Shown here: piece by piece, positions 1 to 10,255 of the stretch
How the letters are laid out: each line of letters begins with the position of its first letter
Position numbering within the stretch: the stretch's first letter is position 1
DNA from: Blasia pusilla
Taxonomy: Eukaryota; Marchantiophyta; Marchantiopsida; Blasiales
DNA length: 64,000 bases
Assembly: GCA_050084515.1 (NCBI GenBank)
Contig: CM114272.1
Location: 1,364,001-1,428,000 of the forward strand
Reading direction: 5' to 3'
Notes under the pieces: generated by a model
What the model saw: only the letters and a program-made list of their open reading frames with translations
The model's database searches: none
Told to the model about the DNA's origin: nothing
Made by a program: the position numbers and the translations under genes

Positions 1-2
1 GA

Positions 3-1370
3 GCGGGATCGGATCCTACAGCGGGCTAGATGGTTATGTTGGGAGGGGACACATGTTTTGAGGGTTGGGAGGATGGTAGAGTACGCGTAGTGTCGCATCC
101 TTTGCAGAGAGCACGACTAGTGCAGCATGCCCTCGAGGAGTTGGGTCACTTTGGGGTGAAGCGGACGTACAACTTGCTCCAGATTTAGTATTGGTGGCGA
201 GGCATGCAGACTGACGTTCAACAATTTGTTGCCAGGTGCATGGTGTGTGATTGGGTTTGAGCATCGTTCAATGCTCCGACTCCACAGTTGCATCCATTAC
301 CTATCATGGGCTTAGGGTATAGATGGAGTTTGGATTTTGCAAGACCTTTGCCTTTGACGGAGCGTCACAGTCGTTATGTGCTGGTGATGGTCGAGCACTT
401 CTCGAAGTGGATCGATTTGGTTGCATTGCCTGACAAAGCGAGTGAGGGAGTAGCTTATGCCTTTCTTGATAGAGTGCTGAGTCATTATGGCGCACCGACT
501 GAGGTGTTCACAGATTAGGGTACCGAGTTTCGCGGTGAGTTTCAGGCCTTGTATGAGCAGGCGTTGATCGACCATCGCACGACTTCGCGAGATCATCCTG
601 AGGCGGATGGATTAGCGGAGAGAGTTGTGTAGACGGTGAAGAGGGGTTTACGCAAGTACGGCTTGCAGAGAGGTCACCTAGGAGACTGGGACCTCAAGTT
701 GCCATGATTGGCGATGGGATACAAGTTCATCAAGCAGGCATTCTTAGCATATTTTTCATCGTACTTGCTACTTTATGGCCGAGAGCCATATTTACCTGCA
801 GCCATTCGTCGAGATGCTGGTGAGGTGCTAGACCTTGATGACCCAGATGTATGGATGCGAGCATGTTCTCAGAGGGCTGAGTTGTTTTGGAGAGTGATGC
901 CCATGGCGTTCGAGAACTTGGCGATTGTGTAGCATCAGGATACGTTAAGGTATGCGACTATTCGGGGTGGTGGTTATTGACCAACTATCCGGAGGTTTCA
1001 TCAAGGAGATTATGTCTACTTGCAGCAGACGGCACTGACAACGTTGGATGTGACTGCAAGGCCCACTATCTTGAGAGTGCGTGACGTTTTGCCATCTGGT
1101 GTTCTCTTATTGGAGGGACGCGATGGTATGGTATGGAAGGACCATGTGCGTAATTGTGCGCCATGTGACCTTCCTAACATTGATGGTACGGTAGATCCGA
1201 GCTTAGCAGTAGTTCCTGCAGGCTTGTGTTGTATGTTGTGTGGTTCTGCTCGTGGTGCGGCCATGATGCTAGTTTGTGATGGGTGTTCGAGAGGATGGCA
1301 TATGGCATGTTTGACGCCACCTCTCACTAGGGTTCCTCAGGGATGATGGATGTGTCCCATATGTACATAA
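3..1370 (+). pseudogene. Ty3/gypsy retrotransposon pol 3' end: integrase with C-terminal PHD finger, decayed
   Basis: One reading frame runs from the window edge to a natural TAA at 1368. It carries the HHCC zinc-binding region (His and Cys residues around 105-250, ending CMVC), then the integrase core with the first Asp in WSLDFA (about 330), the second Asp in the TD-stop-GTEF motif (about 515) and the Glu in HPEADGLAER (about 597). A C4HC3 PHD finger follows (CMLCG at about 1230, CDGCSRGWH at about 1278, WMCPIC at about 1350). Integrase inserts element cDNA, and PHD or chromodomain tails in Ty3 elements are thought to steer insertion to chromatin. The frame is broken by nine in-frame stops (27, 186, 258, 516, 630, 705, 930, 978, 1344) but no frameshift, so the copy is dead. 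The 5' part (gag, protease, RT, RNase H) lies outside the window. Confidence 0.93.
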
Positions 1371-1550
1371 AGTAGTTAGTTCTACATTCCGACTTGTGTC
1401 TGTGACATGGATGACAAGAAGGCGACTAACGATGGGGCCACATGAGCACCCGGCCTTCTTGCTCTTAGCGTCCGAGAGATGTATGTCATGGTAGGTAGGG
1501 ATAGATGGCTATCTGGAGTTAGAGGGACCTAACCACCAGCTAGGGGGGCG
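1371..1550 (+). other. Retrotransposon 3' untranslated stretch ending in a polypurine tract
   Basis: This non-coding stretch sits between the pol stop and the LTR-like repeat. It ends in AGGGGGGCGA at about 1541-1551, which has the composition and position of the plus-strand primer (polypurine tract) next to a 3' LTR. Confidence 0.6.
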
Positions 1551-2325
1551 ATTGGAGATATTTTGGTACTTCTTGTCTCGTTGTTTGGATGCCATGAGTT
1601 AGCATCGGATCGTGTGTGTTTGTGTGTGTGTTCGGTAACAGCGATGTATGTTATGTAGCAATGTGTTACGCACGACAATTGTCACGTCTTTTAGGATAGA
1701 TCGGTGAGATCTAGTAGAGCGTCTTCGTGAGTAGTGGAGTACAAGCTCAGTAGGTCGAGGATGACCTGCTAAAGCCCTGGGGAACCTGAGAGAGCAGGTT
1801 TCCCCTTCGTTTCGGCTCATTTGGAGCCATATTGAAGAACTTACTATTTTAGGTAAGTACCATTTTGAGTATATGATCGAATTTCTATTTTTGGTAAGTA
1901 TCCCTTGACCTCCTACATCAGGTCAAGAGTCAAGGAGGAGACTTGGGAGAATAGGTTACCATGGAGAGAGCTTGGGAGAGGGGAGGGGTATACCTCAAGG
2001 AGAGAGTGCTTGGGAGCTCATTCTGTCTTTGTGGAACCTCTTGGCATGATGCAGCGGAGCTATGGTCTTGCTTGCCTTGTGTGTGTAACCCAAGCCTCTC
2101 ATTAGGATAGTGGGTTTGGTTTGACATTGAGAGAGACATGTGAGAGTGCACACATGTGAGAACTATGGTGTCGTGAGAAAGATTGGATCTTATTTTAATT
2201 GGAGATATTTTGGTACTTCTTGTCTCGTTGTTTGGATGCCATGAGTTAGCATGGGATCGTGCGTGTTTGTGTTTGTGTGTTCGGTGACAGCTATGTATGT
2301 TGTGTAGCGATGTATATGCGCACGA
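1551..2325 (+). mobile_element. LTR-like direct repeat pair of the Ty3 element
   Basis: A block beginning ATTGGAGATATTTTGG at 1551-1677 recurs at 2198-2325 with roughly 90% identity, an offset of 647 bp. The first copy abuts the polypurine tract, so it marks the start of the 3' LTR. The second is best read as the start of another LTR, either truncated or in tandem, giving an LTR unit of about 647 bp. The alternative is an internal LTR duplication. No clean TG...CA ends or target duplication were seen. Confidence 0.6.
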
Positions 2326-2640
2326 CACGATACACTCGACCAAAGGGCCCGTTTTTCAACCTCAATCAGCCTTTTGGTACACAGATGTAGTTCGAGCATC
2401 CTTGGCAAGTTTCGCCAGGCAAATCATTCCAATTCAAAACACCTCTCGGAGATAGGACTGAAAACTCCAATAATTTGTTCCAACATGAACTGAAAAGAGT
2501 GCCAATCACCAAGCAAGCAAGGTTTAATTTTGGAATTGAAGATGTAGAAGTGTTTGGTGAACCATCTTCACTAACATTTCCAAACACCCAAGAAAGACAT
2601 AACTGTTTCCTCCACTAGAATCCAAGATAGAAGCTCCAAT
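2326..2640. other. Spacer, nothing recognised
   Basis: The stretch between the LTR-like repeat and the tandem duplication shows no convincing coding frame on either strand. Confidence 0.5.
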
Positions 2641-3398
2641 CAAACTTAGGAGGACCCAAGACTCAAGTTTTAGCCAACTTCTTTTCACAAGGTCCCAAGA
2701 CTCAAAATTTTAGCCAACTTATTCTTCTATGGGACCCAAGACTCAAATTTTTAGGACCCGGTCCCATGGAGCCAGCTCCCCGCAAGTCGCAGCACGTTCG
2801 CAATGACCATCATTATTTTCTTCTAGTGGGTCACACATATTTGCGTCCTATGTTCTAAGGGCGCGAATTCTGTCGGAGTCCCATGAATCTCATCCATCAG
2901 ATCAACCAAAATCCGGAAGAGTGAGACAGGGTCTTCACGAAGTCTTGCCGACCCCGGCCGCATGGGACTGGTTGCTTAGCAAACTTATTCTTCACAAGGA
3001 CCCAAGACTCAAAGTTTTAACCAACTTATTCTTCACAAGGACCCAAGAATCAAGTTTTAGCCACCTCGAATTTTTAGGACCCGGTTCCATGGAGCCAGCT
3101 CCCCGCAAGTCGCAGCACGTTCGCAATGACCATCATTATTTTCTTCTAGTGGGTCACACATATTTGCGTCCTATGTTCTAAGGGCGCGAATTCTGTCGGA
3201 GTCCCATGATTCTCATCCATCGGATCAACCAAAATCCGGAAGAGTGAGACAGGGTCTTCACGAAGTCTTGCCGACCCTGGCCGCATGGGACCGGTTGCTT
3301 AGCCAACTTATTCTTCACAAGGACCCAAGACTCAAAGTTTTAACCAACTTATTCTTCACAAGGACCCAAGAATCAAGTTTTAGCCACCTTATTCTTGA
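2640..3398 (+). repeat. 323-bp tandem duplication containing a 43-bp minisatellite
   Basis: The unit at 2753-3075 is repeated at 3076-3398 with an exact offset of 323 bp and only a few substitutions. Inside and just before the unit is a shorter repeat of about 43 bp built on ACCCAAGACTCAAGTTTTAG and a following CAACTTATTCTTCACAAGG segment. The 86-residue open frame here lies across both levels of repeat and is not supported as a gene. Confidence 0.9.
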
Positions 3399-3798
3399 CG
3401 AGTGGTAACGTGTGTGCGTTTGTTTCGTTTTGGGGGTGTGTGCCCACAAAAGGTCGGTCAACACCAATCCTCTAAGAGTTCCAACAAAATGCTCTTATGG
3501 GTGGTGCACGCCAAACTTCCAAGAGGAGTGGGGGAGGGGGGGAAAGAAGAACTACTCGTCCTCACGTCTTCGAGATCCTCCCCCATTCCATCCAATCCAA
3601 TCCATCCATCCACTCATCCATTCATCGATCTGCTGCTGCTGCTGCAGATTCTTGCGCTGCCGGCCCCACAAAACGCTACCAGTGCCGTGCTTTTCCAGTC
3701 GCTCCCGTGGGATTCCCCACGCAATTGGTCCTGTAGATCAGATCACATCGCACTCCAAATCCTCTCTCTGTTTGTCTGTCTGTCACTCTCTCTGTGTC

Positions 3799-3804
<6 letters not shown>

Positions 3805-3837
<33 letters not shown>
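3805..3837 (+). repeat. CT dinucleotide microsatellite
   Basis: A nearly pure CT run lies in a wider pyrimidine-rich stretch from about 3762. Such runs are common in plant 5' leaders, and the ABA4-like gene lies downstream on the same strand. Confidence 0.95.
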
Positions 3838-3839
<2 letters not shown>

Positions 3840-4139
3840 GTGTCGGTGTTTTTGGGGGTCTGTGGATTCGCCGGTGGGAGTTGTTTCCATGGGAGATGAA
3901 TGCGGGAGCGGGAGGCGGAGTGGGCGGATTTGGAGGTGGTCGGAGGTTGTAGCAGTGCAGCGCAGCGCAGGGCACTCCACCTACGCTCGCGCTGGACCGA
4001 AAGGGGCATGGAGCTTCCGCGCGACGTGCGCTGAGTGAGGCATTGCTGCCACAGCCAACCGGCAGCCGAGCCCTGCAATGCGGCGTGAGGTGCGTAATGC
4101 GCCAATCCGATGCGTTCGCAATGTGAGCGATGGAGGAGT

Positions 4140-4510
4140 TAGGGAGTGAGGGAGTGAGGGATTGAGGTTGAGTGCGTGAGTGAGTAGAGAGTGGTGGCAT
4201 GGGAGAAAGATTGGGAAGAAGGATGGGACTGGGGAAACTGAGGGATTGAGGGATTGTGAGATTGAGGGACTGAGGGATTGAGAGATTGAGGAACTGAGGG
4301 ACTGAGTGAGTGAAAAGGGAGTGCTGGCATGGGAGAAAGATTGGGATGAAGGGTGGGACTGGGAAACTGAGGGATTGAGGGATTGAGAGATTGAGGAATT
4401 GAGGGACTGAAGGATTGAGAGACTGAGGATCTGAGGGACTGAGTGAGTGAAAAGGGAGTGCTGGCATTGGAGAAAGATTGGGAGGAAGGGTGGGACTGGG
4501 GGAGGAGAGA
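4140..4510 (+). repeat. Minisatellite of GAGGGATT/GAGGGACT units in a higher-order repeat
   Basis: Eight- to nine-base units (GAGGGATT, GAGGGACT, GAGAGATT) are interleaved with a longer motif beginning GTGCTGGCATGGGAGAAAG near 4191, 4321 and 4459. This gives three higher-order units of about 130-138 bp. The long minus-strand frame rich in Pro, Gln and Ser across it (repeating PQSLNPSIPQ) is a by-product of the repeat, not a gene. Confidence 0.9.
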
Positions 4511-4742
4511 GGAGAGAGGAGTGGCGGATTGTGTCAACAGTGAATGTGTGTGCGTGCGTATATATATATATGTGGACGTGGGCTGTTGGAATGGGGAGTG
4601 TGAAGGACGCTGGCAGGTTTGGAGTGTGGATTGGAGGGTGGTGAGAAATCGAGAGGAGTGATTGCGGAGGGGTAGGGGTCTCGTTGTGGAATTGGAGGAG
4701 GTGGTGGATGCGTGGTGGCTGTTGGTTGAATGTGCATTGAAG

Positions 4743-4935
4743 ATGGCGATGGCGATGTCTCTATGCTTGGCAGGTCGTTTGTCGCCTTCAGCTGTGGCAG
4801 CCCAGGTGCCTGGACTCTCGTCTGCCTGCCTGCCCACCTGCGTCAGTCTTCTTGCTTCACGGACTCGTGGGTCGATAGTGGATCCGCTTGTGCTGCGTGC
4901 TTGGGGAAGAGGAAGTGGAAGAGGATGCTGGAGTG
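4743..4935 (+). CDS. Possible first exon (chloroplast transit peptide) of the ABA4-like gene
   Basis: From the ATG at 4743 the frame reads MAMAMSLCLAGRLSPSAVAA and then stays rich in Ser, Ala, Leu and Arg with almost no acidic residues for about 60 codons, as chloroplast transit peptides do. A weak donor (G then GTGATT) at 4936 leaves phase 1, which fits an acceptor at 5946 (GGCAG) that would enter the ABA4 frame in phase. The intron would be about 1 kb. This is a composition and phase argument only. Alternatively the stretch is leader sequence and the ABA4-like protein starts at 5940. Confidence 0.33.
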
Positions 4936-5939
4936 GTGATTTGATGGTCTGCAGTTGGGTTTCTGGGGGTGGGAATTGGTAGCAAGACGAGGTGGTTTCA
5001 GTTATTGGTCTGTTTGATTTGTCGAGGCCTACACTTTCGATGACCTTTGCAAGAGCAGAAATTCTTCGCTTGCGCTTTCGGTTTCAGGGGTGCTGTTTTG
5101 TGTGAGGTGTTGCGCAATTGTCGGCACTTGGCGCTGGTAGTGGACTGACTGACTGACTGGTTCAGTCGAATGGTGTGGGAGAGTTGAGATTGAGGGTGTT
5201 GAAGTGTCATTCTACTCCACCAGCCAATCTTCTTGATCATATAGCTTTCTTAATCTATGAATAGTGGGGGTTGTTCATTCTGGGCTTGCTTTTCTTTTCC
5301 ACGCACGAAAGGGGTGTTGCTATTTGTCTTTCTCCAATAAAATTGTATACTCCATCATACTCGATGAAGGAGTGGTAACTATGGCCAGAATTTGCATGGG
5401 GGAATGCTGAGAGCGTCACAACGCTATCTGTTGAGGGTCTTTGTTGTGAGCTTTTGGCGGTGGTAGACACCAGTCAATCTGTGAATTTAGATGTTTATGT
5501 GGAGTCTGGATGGCGATCGAGCTTTGGGCCTCACGAAAAACGATGAAAGACTGATAGTTTAAGAGCCTCTGTGCTTGGCCAACTGCGCAGGGCACAAGAG
5601 CTATGCGATCAACAAAGACTACCCAAGCTGAAGCCCATGGATCTCCAAATAGATCCTTTCATCCCCTGGCTCAGTGTACTCAATGCTCGTTGCAGTCCAC
5701 AGTTTGGAAAAGCCAGGAAGTGGGAAGATCATTGCAAAGGTCGACAATCTGGAGTGAAATCAGGCGCATGCCCAAGCAGCAATGCAGAGGTGTAGTGTCA
5801 GCTTCATGTAAGTTGGCATACTTTGCTCTGAAGACGAATTTCATTCAGCTTACGTTGCCAGGGAATAGCAGCTGGAGGCTATGTGCCGCGTGTTTGTTGC
5901 TCTTGGAGTATTACTAGTGACAGCTGAGGTGGTACCATA

Positions 5940-7432
5940 ATGGCAGTGGCAGGACCTGGGTCTGTGGAGGTGGCAGCTAGCCTATTTCAGCTAGCCACTG
6001 CCTTCGTCGTGCCGTTCTACACTGTCATGATCCTTGCTCCAAGGTGGGAATGGGTATGTAATTACGAGCACCACGAGAGGCAAATTCGCATGCACAAGTA
6101 CTCTTGGATAGGTGATATCTTCTGGATCTTTTTAACTCCCAAATTTGGGCCTGGGAGTCCTTGGACAAACCGTCAGTGGTGTGCTGCTTCTTCCAGTGTC
6201 TGTTTCGAATTCTTGGGTTGCAATTTGTGATTTAGCATGGAAATTGTTCTATGATGCATCGAGTTAATGATGTGTGAATGTGTTGATAGCTGTTGTGTGA
6301 AGGCTGCTGAAGAAGTACAGAAGAGTAGGTCGATTTCTGAATGATCACTCGAACTTTGGCACTCACTTTTGGCTTTGTGATGTCTCAGACGAACAAACTG
6401 ATGCGGAGTGAAATTCCATATTTTGTTCTCGGAGCAGGATACATTTATCTGCTCTGCCTCTCTTGGACACCAGAAACATTCAGCTTGATGTTCTCGAGCA
6501 AGTACTGGCTGCCAGAAGTAAGTTCAATATATAACTTCAATGGGTCGGTCTGCCTTTTGCAAGCGATCCATCAGTTGATTGGTTCAAAAGTGTCCACAAC
6601 TTTTTCTTGCTTGTACCTTTTGGACTAATAACTGTAGTGTGTATCGTGGCCAGCAAGATGCGGAAAACCATGTGTGAGTCTTACCATGCTTTGTTCGTCT
6701 GTGGCAGCTTCCTGGGATCACTAGGATGTTCAGCAGCACTCTCACTGTGGCATCTGCCTGGCTGCACTTGTTAGCTGCGGATCTATTTGCTGGAAGGTAT
6801 GAGGGTTTTAGAAAGAATTTTCATGATGCCTTTAGTGTGGATGGTGGTCATCTTACCACGAACTATAGTCTGTTGAGAGCTTTGTTTTGGCTAGTTGCAG
6901 GTGGAGTTGACTTGAAGCTGGGAAATACCAGCATTAGATGTCCTGGCTGACATGAATCATTTCTTTTCATGGTTTCTCCAGACAAGTTTTCTTAGACGGA
7001 GTCAAACACAATGTTGAGACCAGACATTCCTTGGTCCTGTGCCTCATGATGTGCCCAATTGGCATTTTCTCTCACCTCGTTACGAAGGTATGTCACTGCT
7101 CCTCAAAAACTCTAGCATGCTTGTCATAAGATTCTCACAACAGCACATTTCCTAATATAAGTCCTACTGGAAAGAAAATACCCCTGCAGAAACGTCAAGT
7201 GAAAACACTCATCGTCTAAGTATTCCTCCGCACGAGTACTGTGGACTTTGCAAGCACAGCTTGGAGGGCGTTCAAATAATGAAAAGCCATCCTTTCTGGG
7301 AAAAAGTATTGTACGATTCTGACCTCTTCTGATACAATCATGGCAACTGGGTTTTTTATGCAGTCTGCGACACTCTTTATGCGAAAGCTAAGCCAAGATG
7401 ATGAGCAAGCCAAGATGATGAAGAGGACATGA
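5940..7432 (+). CDS. ABA4: ABA4-like (DUF4281) chloroplast membrane protein, five exons
   Basis: Proposed exons are 5940-6053, 6389-6517, 6708-6796, 6982-7087 and 7364-7432, all with GT...AG borders and consistent phases (0, 0, 2, 0). The joined product carries the ABA4 family signature in order: [10 protein letters not shown] in exon 1, [20 protein letters not shown] and SSKYWLPE in exon 2, [20 protein letters not shown] then DLFAGR in exon 3, and [20 protein letters not shown] in exon 4. Family members are plastid membrane proteins of about 220 residues required for neoxanthin formation, a step towards abscisic acid. Several hydrophobic membrane segments are visible. The last exon (22 residues, ending KMMKRT) is the least certain. 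ATG 5940 follows an in-frame TGA at 5925; if it is the true start the protein lacks a transit peptide, so an upstream exon is likely. No breaks were seen, and the gene looks functional. Confidence 0.9.
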
Positions 7433-7568
7433 AAGACAGATCATCCGTCTGGTCGACATCCAAAGTTCTCATGGTGAACTTCTGTAAATTAGTTAGTTTC
7501 AGTGGGTGAGCTGATGAAAAGATGGACTGGCAAAAGTCCTCAAGGCCATGTTCTGGTCTGTTCCATAA

Positions 7569-7907
7569 AAGAAAAGCTTTGCTTCTCATTTCCTGGCTGC
7601 CATGTGGGTTCTTTGGTTCAGTGTCATTGGGTTACAACTCCATCTATTCACTCCAGCTTTGAAGTTTGGCATACTCGGGAATGAAATTGATGCATTTTAG
7701 CAAAAACCAACTCACACTGAAAGGATCACATCTAAGATAAGTTCTTGGTCATGGCCAATCCGATCAAATTTGGACGAGCTTAAGCTCGGGGGTTTGCATC
7801 TATACCCCTATCAACACCAAAGGCAGGTCTTCTCTCACAAAGATATGGAGCAGCTTCCAAAATCTTTCTGGGAAATCTTAGGAGTTCAAGGACGGAAGGG
7901 AAGTTAA
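7569..7907 (+). pseudogene. Broken coding segment of an unrecognised membrane protein
   Basis: One frame reads SFASHFLAAMWVLWFSVIGL and continues to GILGNEIDAF, a TAG at 7698, and then continues in the same frame to LHLYPYQHQRQVFSHKDMEQ, LPKSFWEILGVQ and a TAA at 7905. The first part is a clear hydrophobic segment rich in aromatics. The second looks like ordinary soluble coding sequence. A further in-frame TAA lies at 7566. Both stops could come from CAA or CAG by one C-to-T change. The family was not recognised. It may be a decayed terminal portion of a neighbouring gene, or two real exons with the TAG inside an unseen intron. Confidence 0.35.
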
Positions 7908-9655
7908 AAACAAAGAGAGAACAAAAGTTGAGGTGATGGATGAATCAATTAGAACCTTCGACGTGAATCTCCACACATTTCACCATATGTATGGAGAATG
8001 TGCGATGTCAGATTGAGAACAGTGTGGAAATGACTACAACAAGGGCCCCAGAACTCATCCAATTTCTCCTAAACCTGTCCCAACAACCTGAAGGTGACAT
8101 ACTTCACGAACGTCTTCATGGGTCTGGTCATGGACGGTGGTCGTAATCGTAACCTGCACGGAACTTGGCGACAGTGGATGGTGCCGTTCCAAACTTCGAT
8201 GCCGTGCGTCGAGTGATGTGTTGGAAAGGGACGTGATCCTGAGCAAGATAACGATGCCACCCACATGATTGCCAGAAGTGAAAGCGTCCAGGACAAAGAA
8301 AGCTGCATCATTATCCATCATTACCCAGTTGATCTCCTACGCGTGAAGAATACCTGTCATGAGGTGGAACTCAAGGTTGAGCTTCGGTTTCACAAGTTGA
8401 AGCTGTTCCAGTCCAAGAGGTTGGAGGTGATGATGACTGCAGGAATATGCAGAGGTGTCGATTTGAAGGGCAATTCTCTCTGGAAGCACTAGCAATGCAA
8501 CAACTCTCGAGTTCAGTTTGAGACCCCCTCGAGCTTTAGTCCTCTGTAGACTCATTGTAGCTGACACAAGCTTGTTGCTCCTCTGCAGTTAGTTCATGGC
8601 TTTCTCCATTTTACGTGGTTGGTGGGTTTCTTCGCTTTAGACTTGGTTAAGCTTCTTGGAAGTTCACTTCCAGGAAGAACGGAGATGAAACAGCCTCACC
8701 TTCTTCAAGTGAGAGCACCACGAGAATCGTGGATAGACTCTTGGGTTGTTTAGGGACGATCCATTCCAGCGGCAGATGCTACACCAGTGAGGCTGCAAGC
8801 ACAGGAGATGATCATTCACTTCTTGGAGTCCTTTCCTAGAGGAGTCCTGATCTTCTGCAACGGAACAGAAGAGACCATTTTGGATTTCCCATCCGTTTTT
8901 CATTGTCTTTTCCATGTGGAGTACCTTTCCCCAGTCACGTGGCGAGCTACTGAAGTGTATGAACACTGACCGTTGAATGACGTTGTCACGAAGGCATCCC
9001 AATGTCGGTGCCTCATGAGTGACACGAGCTCCGAAACCATAGATATCTGAATATCTGAACTCGTGAAGACGCTAGACTGCCAGCGCTCTCTTCCTCCCTT
9101 CCTTTTCTCTTCTCTTCCTCCCTCTCCTGTGTGGCTGACACACGCAGCTTGCTGCTCACGACTGTGATTGGTTGCGCACGTAATGGACGTGCTCACGATG
9201 TTGATTCAGGAGCCACAGGCGAAAGAAATGGTGCGAATCATCACTGCTAGTACTGTGGGGGTGTAGGTGGGATTCGTCCGTAGCACAAGCAGTTGTGATG
9301 AAGCATGGGGATCTGGTACCTCTCTGGTCTTCATAATCTCTCGAGATAGGACGACGATGGCACCGACTCCTGCCGCCCTCAGCATCCGTGATCTGATTCT
9401 GTGCCCTCCTGAGCCCTGCTCACATGCAGGCAGAACGAACCAGTTGGTGCAAAGCAGCTCTGGTTGGAGTCCATAAGAGCATTGAGAGAAAGGTCATGCA
9501 CGTTGGCTTCACACGGGTGTCGGATTGAATTGGAGCATCTGGAGGAGTTGGGTTGGTTTCGATCGTCAACTGCAGCTGTGAGGGCCGGGCCCCACCTGGT
9601 TTGGGCATCCGTCATGGAGCCTGGAGTCAATCCGTTGCGCTGTTCCGAGCTCTTG
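7908..9655. other. Spacer without a supported gene
   Basis: Several frames of 60-110 codons exist on both strands, but none shows a recognisable domain or a consistent splice pattern. The stretch is of mixed composition. Confidence 0.5.
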
Positions 9656-9659
9656 CCTC

Positions 9660-9985
9660 TGGTCGAGATGGGCGGGCGGCCAAGTGAGTGAGGGGTAGTA
9701 GAAGAAAGGAATCGTCCTTGATCTTGGATTGCCCAGAGCTCCGACTCCACAAGGTAGGGTTAGTGCTGAGAAGGAGACTGCCCTTGTTGGGTCTTGTGAT
9801 TTGCAGAGCTTGGCAGATAGGCGGGCGAGTGAGTGAGAGGTAGGAGAAGAGAGGCATCGTCCATGATCTTGGATTGGCCAGAGCTCCAACTCCAGAAGGA
9901 AGGGCCAGTGCTGAGAAGGAGCCTACCCTCGTTGGGTCTTGTGATTTGCAGAGCCTGGCAGTTCAGGTACAGGGAGAGTATAATT
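9660..9985 (+). repeat. 145-bp tandem repeat upstream of the F-box gene
   Basis: The block containing ATCTTGGATTG and CAGAGCTCC at 9721-9740 recurs at 9866-9885, an offset of 145 bp. Matching GGGTCTTGTGATTTGCAGAG segments follow in both units, and a GGCGGGC-GAGTGAGTGAG segment precedes both. A partial third unit may start near 9570. The array ends about 270 bp before the F-box start codon and may lie in its promoter or leader. Confidence 0.85.
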
Positions 9986-10255
9986 GATTCACATGGCCGC
10001 ATGCTTCCTGGGAGTGAAAGATCGGATCGGATCACGACACTCTGAATCATGAAAGGGGCGTGTAAGGGTGAGGGCACTGGCCAGGGGACGAGGGGAATTC
10101 GATGATGCAGAGAGCTGTAGGAGCAACCGTTTCTTGGGAGGCCGGATCCTACTGGAGCAATCCACAGTGGAGGTGAGATTGGGAGCAGCAGGGGATTTGT
10201 GAGTCGTTGGCGAACTGTGAGGTTGCGTTTTGTTGTGGGGGGCTGGGGCCATTCA

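Noticed and set aside
2921-3181. Plus-strand frame of 86 codons
   Set aside because: It spans the junction of the 323-bp tandem duplication and is not kept in the other unit.
3802-4837. Long minus-strand frames rich in Pro, Ser and Gln (up to 232 codons)
   Set aside because: They lie across the CT run and the GAGGGATT minisatellite and simply translate the repeat; the frame changes with repeat length.
8055-8321. Minus-strand frame of 88 codons
   Set aside because: No domain was recognised, and nearby frames on both strands are of similar length, so it is within chance expectation.
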